A DNA stretch of 37,265 nucleotides, from positions 1 to 37,265 of the IMG/VR virus record IMGVR_UViG_3300043409_001534. One strand, 5' to 3'. This document shows, piece by piece, positions 25,522-34,197 of the stretch; position 1 is the stretch's first letter; each line of letters starts with the position of its first letter. A program made the position numbers and the translations under genes. The notes under the pieces were generated by a model, which was not told the DNA's origin, ran no database searches, and was given only the letters and a program-made list of their open reading frames with translations. This stretch comes from a virus.

Positions 25522-27273
25522 TTATGACTGATAACCAAGTGCGCTAATTAAGCCTTGGGGTAAATAAACGTTGTTCCAGACAGAAGTAGATACGGACTTA
25601 ACAAGTTCCTCTTCATCAGCGTCATCTTCAGGGTCAACACTTTTCTTGATTGCACCAGATGTAGCAATTGTATTGACCTTTTCTTCTTGGTCAGCCAAAG
25701 ACTTCTCTGTTGCTTCTAACTTTGCTTGAAGGTCAGTTGCCTGAACTTCAAAACTCTTGGTAATGCTGTCAATCTTTTCTTGAACAGTAGCTTCCACTTC
25801 TTCTTTAATTGAAGTAGCGAAGTTAGCCAGTTTTTCGTCAACCACAGCACTAAGAGCATCTTTAAGGACTTCAATATCCATTTCTTCCTCCAATGTGTTA
25901 TCACTTACTTCAACTTTATATTCTGTTGAAGTTGTTTCTTCTACATCTTGAACAAGCCAATTAATAAATCTTTTCAAAAGCGAAAGTTTATTGTAGTCTT
26001 GTTCTTCCATGTTTAAGATCGTATCATATTGTACATCATTTTGCAAGACTTCTTCTTGCATTTTAGTAATATTTGTATCTTCTTCATCTACAAATTTTTG
26101 GATGTCATCAATATGGTCTGAGTTTTCAAGCATATCATCTAATGCTGTAATCATATCACTCATTTCATTTAAATCATCTTCTACTTCATCAATTACATCT
26201 AATTGACTGTCATCACTCTTATTCATATTGGTCTCCTTTTTCTTTCCAACAGTCTTTTTCTTTTTAGGCTTAACAGTTGCAGAAGGCTTGCCATATCCCT
26301 GTTGAGGGTTCTTAAGACCAGAATTCATATTAGTTGTTGCAACCTCACCTTCTTTAACAAGTTTATCAGGAATACTGCAACCACATGAGCAATTATCTTT
26401 TTCAATATCAAAGTCTTCATCAGACTTAGTTGTACAGTTATTCAATGTTTCAGTCTTGGATCTAGCCCAAGCCCATCCAGCATCGCCACCCCAGAGATTC
26501 CAAGCAATTCTTCCATTAGAAGGATAACCGTCTTCGCCTGGACTCCAGCCTTTACCTTGCTTATCCACTTCATGACGTGGAAAATAACTTGAAACTTTTC
26601 TGACAAATTGCTCTGAAGCATTACCACCAGCAGAAAGTTTTCTTGCAGAACCAATGCCAACGCTTGTTCCACCACGACCAAATTCTTTACGTTGTGATAA
26701 ACCAATAGCAGCAGTTTTTCTTACACTGTCTGGAATGGAGAGATCTATGTCACCACAATCTACTTTAAGAACATAATCAAAATTACCATTAGAATCCATT
26801 TTAACAATATCAATAACAGCAACTTGATTGGCGGGATTATCAACTAAACTAAGTTCACCAAGTTCATAATTTTTAATTACGTTAACTGGCTTACCTCTAA
26901 AAATCTTTTTAGTGTCCATTTGCTTTTCAAGAATTCTTCCACCAATAGAGAAAGCGCGAAGAGTTCCATCAAGAACTTTCTCCCAAGTATCCTGAGCGCC
27001 CTTTGAAATATAGGCTTCTACACGGATAGCATTATAAGATTCACCATCAGCGCCTTTAACAACAACTGGCTCATACTTAATAGCCTTACCTACGGCGATA
27101 GGAGAATGCATCTCCCTGATATTGCCAGACCAATTTTTAAATGCAACAAGAGATGCATTGAAGTCAATAATATCTCCAGCTTTATCAATATTATCTGCTG
27201 TAGCAATTCCTACTACAATACGTTCTTCTTTTTTGATAAAATCAATTGGGAACGATATATTAAAATTTTCCAT
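25522..27273 (-). CDS. Prohead protease fused to scaffold (XkdF-like), with an inserted extra domain
   Basis: A 583-aa fusion. Residues 1-150 are an XkdF-like serine protease: His56 in EMHSPIAVGKAI, Ser109 in RAFSIGG, and NYELGELSLVDNPAN. Residues about 190-275 are a separate module (EFGRGGTSVGIGSARKL, YFPRHEVDKQGKGWSPGEDG, RIAWNLWGGDAGWAWA) that I have seen inside other phage proteases without an assigned function. Residues about 290-305 hold a C-x-CGC motif. A basic Lys-rich linker and a long acidic coiled-coil region (to about residue 560) form the scaffold. The end is short and hydrophobic (LPQGLISALGYQS). It should guide capsid assembly and then be degraded. AGGGG precedes ATG 27273. Confidence 0.88.
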   Translation of the reverse strand: MENFNISFPIDFIKKEERIVVGIATADNIDKAGDIIDFNASLVAFKNWSGNIREMHSPIAVGKAIKYEPVVVKGADGESYNAIRVEAYISKGAQDTWEKVLDGTLRAFSIGGRILEKQMDTKKIFRGKPVNVIKNYELGELSLVDNPANQVAVIDIVKMDSNGNFDYVLKVDCGDIDLSIPDSVRKTAAIGLSQRKEFGRGGTSVGIGSARKLSAGGNASEQFVRKVSSYFPRHEVDKQGKGWSPGEDGYPSNGRIAWNLWGGDAGWAWARSKTETLNNCTTKSDEDFDIEKDNCSCGCSIPDKLVKEGEVATTNMNSGLKNPQQGYGKPSATVKPKKKKTVGKKKETNMNKSDDSQLDVIDEVEDDLNEMSDMITALDDMLENSDHIDDIQKFVDEEDTNITKMQEEVLQNDVQYDTILNMEEQDYNKLSLLKRFINWLVQDVEETTSTEYKVEVSDNTLEEEMDIEVLKDALSAVVDEKLANFATSIKEEVEATVQEKIDSITKSFEVQATDLQAKLEATEKSLADQEEKVNTIATSGAIKKSVDPEDDADEEELVKSVSTSVWNNVYLPQGLISALGYQS

Positions 27274-27312
27274 ATTACCCCTATGTTACAGTATTTTTAT
27301 TAAAAATACAAA

Positions 27313-27576
27313 TCATCCTACTGCATAAACACTTAAAGTGCATGAGGCAGTTGAAACTTGAAATGTAGTGTAATCGCCTGGGATACAATGATAAACATGT
27401 GAACCATTCGCTTGTGAACTAGGGATAACTATTTGATATATTCCATTCAACACAACAGTGGCAGCCGTTGTGGTGTTTTGATTCCAAAAATATATTGCAG
27501 ATGTATGATGATTAAGACTCTGCGAACCATCAGTGCTAATTACTGCTATATCTGAATAAACTAAACTTCCATTCAT
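27313..27576 (-). CDS. Small protein of unknown function between portal and protease (87 aa)
   Basis: An 87-aa beta-rich protein (NGSLVYSDIAVISTDG, TTAATVVLNGIYQIVIP, HVYHCIPGDYTTFQVS, ending CTLSVYAVG). A strong AAGGAG 6 nt before ATG 27576 suggests good translation. The position in the head cluster and the Ser/Thr-rich beta character suggest a minor head or decoration protein. I do not recognise the family. Confidence 0.65.
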   Translation of the reverse strand: MNGSLVYSDIAVISTDGSQSLNHHTSAIYFWNQNTTTAATVVLNGIYQIVIPSSQANGSHVYHCIPGDYTTFQVSTASCTLSVYAVG

Positions 27577-27588
27577 TATTTTCTCCTT

Positions 27589-29193
27589 TTAGGCATCATT
27601 GTTTGTGCCATTATCTTGATTTTGACCACGCTCGGCCTGTGCGCCACTTTCTCTTGGATCAACAGAGCCAGCAGCAGTGTCAGCAGAGGCTCTAGGCGGA
27701 AAGGCTGACTGGTTATTGCTATTCATTGCTGGGGCACCTGCGCCATCCTTCTTAACCTTTGTAGGGAAAGGAAGAACTTCATCACCATCTGTTCTTTCTG
27801 GATATCCAAGATGACCTCTAACCTCATTAGGTGTAATGATTTCAGTTCTCAAATACCTATCATAAATTCTAGACTGCATCTCGTCATCAACAAGATCAAT
27901 TCTTTTAAACTTCAAAATTATAAGATTAGTGAACTCACCAATAATTTTATTAATCTTCTTTTCAATAACCGCTTGATCTGGGCCAATGACTTGAGTCTTA
28001 AATGTTTTGTCAGCATCCCTAGACACAGCAAGGTTTGCATTGTCATAAACTCCAACTTTTGGCGCTGGAACTCTATTGGCAACTAGGATTTCATCTCTGT
28101 TTGATTTTCTAAACTTATCAAATGACGCATCTTGAATTCCCGCCTCAAGCTTCTCAAATTTAATATCAGCATCAGAACCGATAGAAGAAGGAATAGGAAT
28201 AACAAGAGTGCCATGATTTCTACCTTTAACTTCGTTTCTAAAATAGTTTACTAGTTCTTGTTTTGATTTAGCACTTAATTTTGCACCTTTTAAAATGATT
28301 GCATATCTAGGAATTGCTTTATTCTCAAAATAATCAATATTGTATTCTTTTGCATATTTATCACCAATAATAGCTGCTGCAGCAGAAACTGCTGCTGGAA
28401 TACCGTAGTAGGCATTATTTGGTGAATAAATTTTAAAATGAATTAATTCATTAGGGTTAGGATCTATATTGAGTGGATCTTTTGTTTCAGTGTCTTGGAA
28501 ATTTTTGAAGAAGATAGCACTAATTTTGTTACTCTTAGCAATCTGAACATAGCCATCTCTTTTTCTTCTAACCCTTACAAGAGTTGCAGGCACATGGCCG
28601 ATATATCCTACTGACCCGTCAATGTTTCTACCAATTTCAAGATAACCATTTCCAGTTGTCATGGTATCAAGCCATACTCTAACCATTGTTTCTAAAAATG
28701 TTTCTTCATCATTTAAATTTTCAAAGATGTCTTCAAGGCGCTGCTTTTCATCTTGCAGAGTTTTTCTGACTCTAGAAAGCTTTTCAGGGTCGCCTTGAGT
28801 TTTTTCAATTTTTCTTCTGGCTAATGTAGTTTCTTCAAACTCAAATCCAAGACCGACAGTATTCATCGCTCTAGCGTTAACAGCAGCATTGTGAATAGCG
28901 CTTTGATCATAAAGACCAGCAAGTGTGTCTAAATCATAAGGAGGAGTGACTACATCATAAAGTGAATAGCCATCCAATCTTTCTGGATCAATATACTTTG
29001 AACCAGTTTCACCTACGCCAACAAGTTTTTTTTGTAGGTTATAAAATTTTCTTTTCATTTTTAATGAAAGTTGAGAAGTCTTAACTTGAGTAAATGGATC
29101 ATTGCTTTCTATTTTTGATAAAACTTGAACGTATGATAGTTCATCTATTTCAACGCCTTCTTCTGGATCATCTACGTGTAGGTTTGTTACCAT
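27589..29193 (-). CDS. Portal protein
   Basis: A 534-aa portal. I chose ATG 29193 (MVTNLHVDDPEEG), which has GGAG 6 nt upstream; a TTG four codons earlier has none. Typical portal features are an N-terminal helix region (YDQSAIHNAAVNARAMNTVG), ETMVRVWLDTMTTGNGYLEI, the wing strand VGYIGHVPATLVRVRR, NELIHFKIYSPNNAYYGIPA, and the long stem helix region (GPDQAVIEKKINKIIGEF). A disordered, Gln/Asn-rich tail follows. It forms the dodecameric DNA channel at one head vertex. Terminase genes are not in the window. Confidence 0.92.
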   Translation of the reverse strand: MVTNLHVDDPEEGVEIDELSYVQVLSKIESNDPFTQVKTSQLSLKMKRKFYNLQKKLVGVGETGSKYIDPERLDGYSLYDVVTPPYDLDTLAGLYDQSAIHNAAVNARAMNTVGLGFEFEETTLARRKIEKTQGDPEKLSRVRKTLQDEKQRLEDIFENLNDEETFLETMVRVWLDTMTTGNGYLEIGRNIDGSVGYIGHVPATLVRVRRKRDGYVQIAKSNKISAIFFKNFQDTETKDPLNIDPNPNELIHFKIYSPNNAYYGIPAAVSAAAAIIGDKYAKEYNIDYFENKAIPRYAIILKGAKLSAKSKQELVNYFRNEVKGRNHGTLVIPIPSSIGSDADIKFEKLEAGIQDASFDKFRKSNRDEILVANRVPAPKVGVYDNANLAVSRDADKTFKTQVIGPDQAVIEKKINKIIGEFTNLIILKFKRIDLVDDEMQSRIYDRYLRTEIITPNEVRGHLGYPERTDGDEVLPFPTKVKKDGAGAPAMNSNNQSAFPPRASADTAAGSVDPRESGAQAERGQNQDNGTNNDA

Positions 29194-29194
29194 T

Positions 29195-29521
29195 TTATAC
29201 TCCAAAATGACGTTTTAAAACGTCTTCATAAGGGTCTGGGACTAAACCATCAGACAATCTTGCGCTTTGATCTTCAAATTCTGATTTACTAACTTTCCTA
29301 GCACCAGACACCCACGCTGCATGTCCAGCATCACTGCCAGTCCAATACAAAGCAGCTTCAGCTACTCTCTTTTCAATCTTTGGATCATTAATAATACCTT
29401 CTGCTGATAAAACACCATCACCATCAGTGAGTGGCAATCCGTCTGGCATCATCCAAATGCATACGCCAAATGAAGTATCGGGAACCCAAATTTTTTTACT
29501 ATCAACAATACCTGTTTCCAT
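29195..29521 (-). CDS. Protein of unknown function just upstream of the portal gene (108 aa)
   Basis: A 108-aa protein: GVCIWMMPDGLPLTDGDGVL, then EKRVAEAALYWTGSDAGHAAWVSGARKV, ending YEDVLKRHFGV. The stop lies one base before the portal ATG, so the two are co-translated. The start at ATG 29521 lacks an SD, but a TATGAT box lies 7 nt upstream, right after the terminator that ends the reductase gene. This could be the leaderless first gene of the head operon. I know similar small genes next to phage portals but no proven role. Confidence 0.65.
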   Translation of the reverse strand: METGIVDSKKIWVPDTSFGVCIWMMPDGLPLTDGDGVLSAEGIINDPKIEKRVAEAALYWTGSDAGHAAWVSGARKVSKSEFEDQSARLSDGLVPDPYEDVLKRHFGV

Positions 29522-29528
29522 TTAACAT

Positions 29529-29534
29529 ATCATA
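29529..29534 (-). promoter_or_regulatory. Possible -10 box of the head operon (TATGAT)
   Basis: Minus strand TATGAT lies 7 nt before ATG 29521 and about 34 nt after the reductase terminator. The place is right for a promoter driving portal, protease and capsid. No -35 is clear. Confidence 0.35.
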
Positions 29535-29567
29535 CACTATTTAAAATAAAAAAGCACGAATAAACAC

Positions 29568-29596
29568 AAAAAGCGTACCAACTTGGTACGCTTTTT
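29568..29596. terminator. Strong symmetrical (bidirectional) terminator
   Basis: AAAAAGCGTACCA, a 3-base loop (ACT), then TGGTACGCTTTTT: an 8-bp G+C-containing stem extended by five A-T pairs. It is symmetrical, so it can act on both strands. Here it ends the minus-strand ribonucleotide reductase mRNA (stop at 29618) before the head genes. Confidence 0.9.
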
Positions 29597-29617
29597 GCAG
29601 ATTATGTATTTGTTATG

Positions 29618-31549
29618 TTACTTAATTGGACAGGCTCCACCTTCACATTCCAAACTTTCAATTGAAAGACTATTTATGGAATCGGTAAAGGATACATTAT
29701 TTTTAATTTTTGAACTTAACTTTAGGTACATGGATTCAGTAATTTCCTCATAAGGAGCAAGATTAAAACCATGCTCGCTGTGTAGCAAGAAAGATACAGA
29801 CTTAATTCTATTTGTATAATTCTTAGATAACCATTCCTTGATTTCAGAAAGTTCTTCCTTCTTGTAGTACACAGTTACACTAACATTATTGTCAGCCCAT
29901 TCTGACTGGGCTTTAACAACCCATTCTAGTTGATCCACGGCTGTTAGTTGATTAGCCAAAGTAGCATGATCTGGGGTTTGACATGGGAACTCAATGACAC
30001 ACATTGAATGATTTTCTTTACCATCTAATCCAATATCATAAACAACGTTATACCCTTTTTCGCGACAGTATGAAGCAAGAGGATCATTGCTAACCATTCT
30101 TACACGACGAATATAGTATTTAGCATATGCTGGATGAATACCGGGCGTAACTCCAGCAAGAAGACTCAACGTACCACTTGGCTTTACAGTTGTAAGTTTA
30201 ATTGAAGGATTAATCCCCAAAGTATGAGACCAATCCTTATCAAATTCTTTCAAATGTACATAGCAGTCACTAACCCAAGAAAGCTGCTCTTTAGTGGACT
30301 GAAGCCAACCAGTAATACCCTGACCTAAGCGACGATTCCTTGTAATAACGTCACGACTCTTCTTGTACGGATAGTGCAAACTAGTAATTGCTTTTTGAGT
30401 CTTGTAAAGAAGTTTGCTTAAATCAAGAAGCTCTTCTTTTGATTCAATATTTGGCAAAAATATTTCAGCAAGATTACAAGGCTCACCATCTTCCAAACCA
30501 ATTTCACCACAAGGATTAGTGCCAATAACTTTTGAATCGTTTACTTTTTCACCAAGACGACCTGTCTTGCGAATAAGTTTACGGTTGATCAAACCATATG
30601 GCTCTCCAGAACCGTCATATCCCTTCCAGAACTCATCTGTCATCTCTTCATGGGAATCTGCAAAGATTGAGTTATTAGAATTTGCACGCCAGTTTGGGAT
30701 GTCATTACGACCCCAATTCTTTGCGCGCATAAAAAGAACATCATCTGGGTCACCAATAGCAATCTGCGCTGATCTACGTGAAGAACCAGCAACAACAATT
30801 TTACCAATAATATTTGCAATGTCTAAAGCATCAATAGAACGAATATTGTCTTTCCCAATTCTTTTATCAAGAATGTTGCAAATATCAGAAATACCTTCAA
30901 TTAAAATTTCTGGACCAGAGGCTGTTCCACCAAACGTTTTTAGTGTTGCACCAAATCCTCTAATCAAAAGAGTACTGTAGGTAAAAGATTCTCCAGTTTC
31001 AAAATAACTAGTAAGAACTTTAGCAAGAAGTGCTGACCACCCTTGTCGTGAGTCTGGAACAATAAAGTCAGCATCATTTGTTCTTTCATGCCTAATGAAT
31101 TCAACATTCTTGACCTTTGGCATTTTATAGACCATTGATCTCTCAACAGAAAATCCAACTCCACCGCCAACCATAAGGTGATCCATTAAAAACTTGAAGT
31201 CGTCAACGCATGAAATAGTTGTCATCCAACAATTTACCAAAGAAACACCACTCATTGTTTCAACAAGTGGAGTACCTAGTTGCCAAAGTGAACGACCAGC
31301 AAAAATTCCTTTAAGATTAAAAATATAATCAAACAGGCGCTCTGCCTCATTCTGTGTATATCCTGCACCAATAGATTGAGCGCCATTGATTGATCGACCG
31401 ATGGTTTCGTGCCATAGTTCTTTCCTACCTAAAGATTCAATGTCTCTAGAGTATGTCCTCTTGTACACTATTTCGCCAAGACCGTTAAAGCCCCAGGGTG
31501 GGGTCTTATCTGCATAAGAATTAATAAATTGTTCTGATAATATCGTCAT
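29618..31549 (-). CDS. nrdJ: Class II adenosylcobalamin-dependent ribonucleoside-triphosphate reductase (RTPR-type)
   Basis: A 643-aa enzyme that turns ribonucleotides into deoxyribonucleotides with B12 as radical source. NCW (Cys107) and Cys358 are the active-site redox pair. NPCGEIG holds Cys347, which forms the thiyl radical, and Glu349. The C-terminal CEGGAC (Cys635, Cys640) passes electrons from thioredoxin. The spacing Cys347-Cys358 equals that of the Lactobacillus enzyme (408-419). At 643 aa it is shorter than the roughly 740 aa of that enzyme. AGGAGG precedes ATG 31549. No B12 riboswitch is visible in the 78-base leader. The host must supply or salvage cobalamin. Confidence 0.93.
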   Translation of the reverse strand: MTILSEQFINSYADKTPPWGFNGLGEIVYKRTYSRDIESLGRKELWHETIGRSINGAQSIGAGYTQNEAERLFDYIFNLKGIFAGRSLWQLGTPLVETMSGVSLVNCWMTTISCVDDFKFLMDHLMVGGGVGFSVERSMVYKMPKVKNVEFIRHERTNDADFIVPDSRQGWSALLAKVLTSYFETGESFTYSTLLIRGFGATLKTFGGTASGPEILIEGISDICNILDKRIGKDNIRSIDALDIANIIGKIVVAGSSRRSAQIAIGDPDDVLFMRAKNWGRNDIPNWRANSNNSIFADSHEEMTDEFWKGYDGSGEPYGLINRKLIRKTGRLGEKVNDSKVIGTNPCGEIGLEDGEPCNLAEIFLPNIESKEELLDLSKLLYKTQKAITSLHYPYKKSRDVITRNRRLGQGITGWLQSTKEQLSWVSDCYVHLKEFDKDWSHTLGINPSIKLTTVKPSGTLSLLAGVTPGIHPAYAKYYIRRVRMVSNDPLASYCREKGYNVVYDIGLDGKENHSMCVIEFPCQTPDHATLANQLTAVDQLEWVVKAQSEWADNNVSVTVYYKKEELSEIKEWLSKNYTNRIKSVSFLLHSEHGFNLAPYEEITESMYLKLSSKIKNNVSFTDSINSLSIESLECEGGACPIK

Positions 31550-31627
31550 CGTTCCTCCTAGAAAAAATGTGTAAATTCAATGGTATCAATTTAATCAATC
31601 CGAGCAAAGACTAAATGCTTAGGCTAA

Positions 31628-32638
31628 TTAAAAGTTTTTTTCAAATTCCGTCAAGCGGGAGATCATCTTATCAGCGACATTCGCCCAAGACATCTCACCA
31701 TGAATTATTTTTGCGGAACGCAAGGTATATTTTTTAAAATCGTCATATTCGCTGACAACGTGCTCCATCAAATCAAGCAACTCGTCATAACTAGGAATAG
31801 CCCACTCTCCGACATCGCAGGCATACAGATGGTCATGGAAATCAGATTTACCCCATGTTGCTGGAAGAGGAATAGACATTTTAGCAAAATCAGCACAACC
31901 TGTTAAGTTTGTACAAATTGTGGGAAGTCCTGTAGCAATCGCCTCAAATGGAATCATTCCAAAACCTTCACCACTTGTAGGATAAACCATGCAGTGACAT
32001 TTGTGGTATAAACGCACAAGCTGATCAACGCTGAAGTTATCTGGAATACCAATAATCTGAGGATGGTTATGAGCTGGAACAATATGTCCATCTATATAAA
32101 CATCAGCAAAACAGAACTTATTGTATTTAAGAATTAACTGAAAGTCATCGTTGCCTTCATATAACTCTAAGAAAGCATCAACAACAAGCTGAGCGTTTTT
32201 TCTTTTAGAATCTCCACCAACATGAATAAAATTAAACTTACCAGTTAATTCTCTTTCATATATTGAAAAGTCATCAGATATACCATGAGGTATAACATGA
32301 ACATTGGGGTGAATGTTGTTCTTGATATAGATATCTTTAACAAATTCAGACGTAGCCCATATCTCTGAGCATCTTGACATATTATATTTCCAACTATCAG
32401 GAACAATAGTGGACTCCCAAGGAGTATATCCAATATTGTAATTATTATGTATCTGATAATAAACTGGTGGACAAAAATTTATATGAAAAGGTAACTCTTC
32501 TCTATTATAGAAGACACCGACACCTTTTTCTTGCAAAGCAAGAATTGAACTAACGGCAGCGTTTTGGTAGCCTTGACTAAACCAGCTTTCTCCGCTTAAG
32601 TCCGTGTTGTTGAGACTAAACCAGCTAACTTTCTTCAT
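31628..32638 (-). CDS. Glycosyltransferase, GT4-like (GT-B fold)
   Basis: A 336-aa GT-B enzyme. The N-terminal half includes YNIGYTPWESTIVPDSW and VIPHGISDDFSI. The C-terminal half begins FNFIHVGGDSKRKNAQLVVDA and holds the E-x7-E motif, PTSGEGFGMIPFEAIATGLP (Glu224, Glu232), which binds the sugar nucleotide in family GT4. A C-terminal helix follows (EMSWANVADKMISRL). The acceptor is unknown: phage DNA, virion protein and host surface glycan are all possible. The start ATG 32638 overlaps the preceding gene by 14 nt and has no SD, so it is likely translated by coupling. Confidence 0.88.
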   Translation of the reverse strand: MKKVSWFSLNNTDLSGESWFSQGYQNAAVSSILALQEKGVGVFYNREELPFHINFCPPVYYQIHNNYNIGYTPWESTIVPDSWKYNMSRCSEIWATSEFVKDIYIKNNIHPNVHVIPHGISDDFSIYERELTGKFNFIHVGGDSKRKNAQLVVDAFLELYEGNDDFQLILKYNKFCFADVYIDGHIVPAHNHPQIIGIPDNFSVDQLVRLYHKCHCMVYPTSGEGFGMIPFEAIATGLPTICTNLTGCADFAKMSIPLPATWGKSDFHDHLYACDVGEWAIPSYDELLDLMEHVVSEYDDFKKYTLRSAKIIHGEMSWANVADKMISRLTEFEKNF

Positions 32639-32864
32639 TTAAACTACTTATGTTTTGTTTTTCAATATCAAGACACTTCACGCCCTTACTAATAAGTTCT
32701 TTTGCTTGTTCTTTAGAAATTTCACAAGTGATTGGCGTATTACGATACGCACAACGAGTAGCTGCTAGATATAGGTCGCCCATTTTCATGATAGAAATAA
32801 GATCGGTTTCCATTATCACAAATGGTCCACAATCATCGGATTCGGCAACAGCGATTATATCCAT
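32625..32864 (-). CDS. Protein of unknown function (79 aa), first gene of the minus-strand unit
   Basis: I chose ATG 32864 (MDIIAVAESDDCGPFVI) because a perfect TATAAT lies exactly 6 nt upstream, giving a leaderless mRNA. A start 11 codons earlier would put the -10 inside the gene. The protein has a short beta-rich core (MKMGDLYLAATRC, NTPITCEISKEQAKELISKG) and three cysteines. No family recognised. It overlaps the glycosyltransferase gene by 14 nt. Confidence 0.6.
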   Translation of the reverse strand: MDIIAVAESDDCGPFVIMETDLISIMKMGDLYLAATRCAYRNTPITCEISKEQAKELISKGVKCLDIEKQNISSLNEES

Positions 32865-33032
32865 AAATAAATTATACAACCTTTTTTGTACTAGCATACT
32901 AGCATGCTAAGCGTGCTTATATGCTTTGTTTACTTGATTACCGCGTACTTGCTTATTTGAGGGTATCACATAAAAAGCAGAAAAAATCTGAAATCTATAA
33001 AATTTTTTTATTTTTGTGATAAAGTTCTGATT
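32865..33032. promoter_or_regulatory. Divergent promoter region with palindromes and an 8-bp tandem repeat
   Basis: The only long gap (168 bases), between the two divergent transcription units. Leftward -10: TATAAT at 32876-32871, six bases before ATG 32864. Rightward -10: TGA-TAAAGT at 33017-33025, seven bases before the thyX ATG 33033. In between are a tandem ACTAGCAT (32890-32897, 32898-32905), the perfect palindrome TAGCATGCTA (32900-32909) and the inverted repeat TAAGC-GT-GCTTA (32908-32919). These cluster over the leftward promoter and may be repressor operators. Promoters are inferred by eye; -35 boxes are weak. Confidence 0.5.
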
Positions 33033-33728
33033 ATGGAATTTGAAACAAGAAAAATACTAAACGCTGGGGAAATAAATCTTATTGATTGCCTTGGAGATGA
33101 CTTGAGCATTGTTAATGCTGCAAAAGTTTCCTTTGCATCTTATGAAGAAACTCTTAACGATAAATCTAAGGGTTTAATTAATTTTCTTATAAAGAACAAG
33201 CATTCAACACCATTTGAACATGTAATTTTTAAATTTTATGTTAAATGCCCAATATTTGTATCTAGAGAATGGTTTAGACATAGATGGTCCTCATTTAATG
33301 AAATGAGTATGAGATATCATGTTCCAGAACATATTGACTTCTTCTATCCAGAGTTTGGCACAATACGCAAGCAGGTAGGTAAGCCCGGGGCTTACACGTT
33401 TGAAATATTTGAAAATCAACAACAAGTTTTAGATGAAGTTACCTCAGAACTTGAATTTTTATATATGCACGCAGAAGAAACATACAGGCATCTACTTAAA
33501 AAAGGTGTAGCAAAAGAAATTGCTAGAACAGTACTACCTGTTGGACAATACACAGAGTTTATCTGGACTGTTAACGCTAGAAGTTTAATGAACTTTATGT
33601 GTCTCAGAAATGATAGTAATGCTCAGTATGAAATTGCTGAATATGCAAGGTCTATTGAAGATATCTTTGGTATGATATTACCAGCGACATACACCTCATG
33701 GGTTAATAACGGAAGAGAGTCAATATGA
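33033..33728 (+). CDS. thyX: Flavin-dependent thymidylate synthase
   Basis: A 231-aa ThyX that makes dTMP from dUMP using FAD, NADPH and methylene-tetrahydrofolate. The signature RHRWSSFNEMSMRY (RHR-x7-S, starting at Arg82) is intact. Other family motifs are HSTPFEHVIFKFYVKCPIFVSREW and ARTVLPVGQYTEFIWTVNARSLMNF. The length is usual for the family. It leads the plus-strand unit and its stop overlaps the next ATG (ATGA). No SD is visible; an extended -10 (TGATAAAGT) lies 7 nt before the ATG. Together with the class II reductase it supplies DNA precursors. Confidence 0.95.
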   Translation: MEFETRKILNAGEINLIDCLGDDLSIVNAAKVSFASYEETLNDKSKGLINFLIKNKHSTPFEHVIFKFYVKCPIFVSREWFRHRWSSFNEMSMRYHVPEHIDFFYPEFGTIRKQVGKPGAYTFEIFENQQQVLDEVTSELEFLYMHAEETYRHLLKKGVAKEIARTVLPVGQYTEFIWTVNARSLMNFMCLRNDSNAQYEIAEYARSIEDIFGMILPATYTSWVNNGRESI

Positions 33729-33898
33729 ACAACAAAGTATCTTTTATAGCATACCTTATACTAGTTACAACATTTTCTGTATTATTTAAATATGGTATTC
33801 ATATATCATTTAAAATTGACACAGGGTTTGTCGGTCCAGTTTTTATATTTCATGCACTTATCATAATTGCAGCATTAGTAAATGGTACTAAAAAATGA
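33725..33898 (+). CDS. Small membrane protein (57 aa)
   Basis: A short gene linked by ATGA overlaps to thyX upstream and to the next gene downstream. The protein has two hydrophobic segments (VSFIAYLILVTTFSVLF and VGPVFIFHALIIIAALV) separated by a short polar loop (HISFKIDTG), and ends NGTKK. It is a two-helix membrane peptide of unknown role. Its tight coupling to thyX supports translation. Confidence 0.65.
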   Translation: MNNKVSFIAYLILVTTFSVLFKYGIHISFKIDTGFVGPVFIFHALIIIAALVNGTKK

Positions 33899-34197
33899 AG
33901 ATTGTTCCATATAGTGCCAGTGAGCCTTTGGAAGATATAAATACGCTACATGTATTAATTAAGGCTGTACCATTTGAGCATGGATACGCTCCAGCAATGG
34001 TTATTGTTTCTCCAGATGATAATTACTCTCTAAACCTTGATGAACTTCATTGCTTAATGGATGGTATTGAAATAGCAGAGAGTAAAATTAGTGAAATTAT
34101 TGATTACATCATAAATGCTAAAACATTTAATTTTCAGAGAAATCTTGAAAAAATGGATGATGAGGAATATGATGACGAAGATGAGGATGATGAATAG
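33895..34197 (+). CDS. Acidic protein of unknown function (100 aa)
   Basis: Starts MKIVPYSASEPLEDINTLHV by ATGA overlap. It contains a compact alpha/beta part (NYSLNLDELHCLMDGIEIAE, KISEIIDYIINA) and ends in an almost purely Asp/Glu tail (EEYDDEDEDDE). Acidic tails often mimic DNA or keep a partner soluble. No family recognised. Confidence 0.65.
   Translation: MKIVPYSASEPLEDINTLHVLIKAVPFEHGYAPAMVIVSPDDNYSLNLDELHCLMDGIEIAESKISEIIDYIINAKTFNFQRNLEKMDDEEYDDEDEDDE

Noticed and set aside
31550-31627. Cobalamin riboswitch before the B12-dependent reductase
   Set aside because: The leader is only 78 bases, and no B12 box or multi-stem core is visible.
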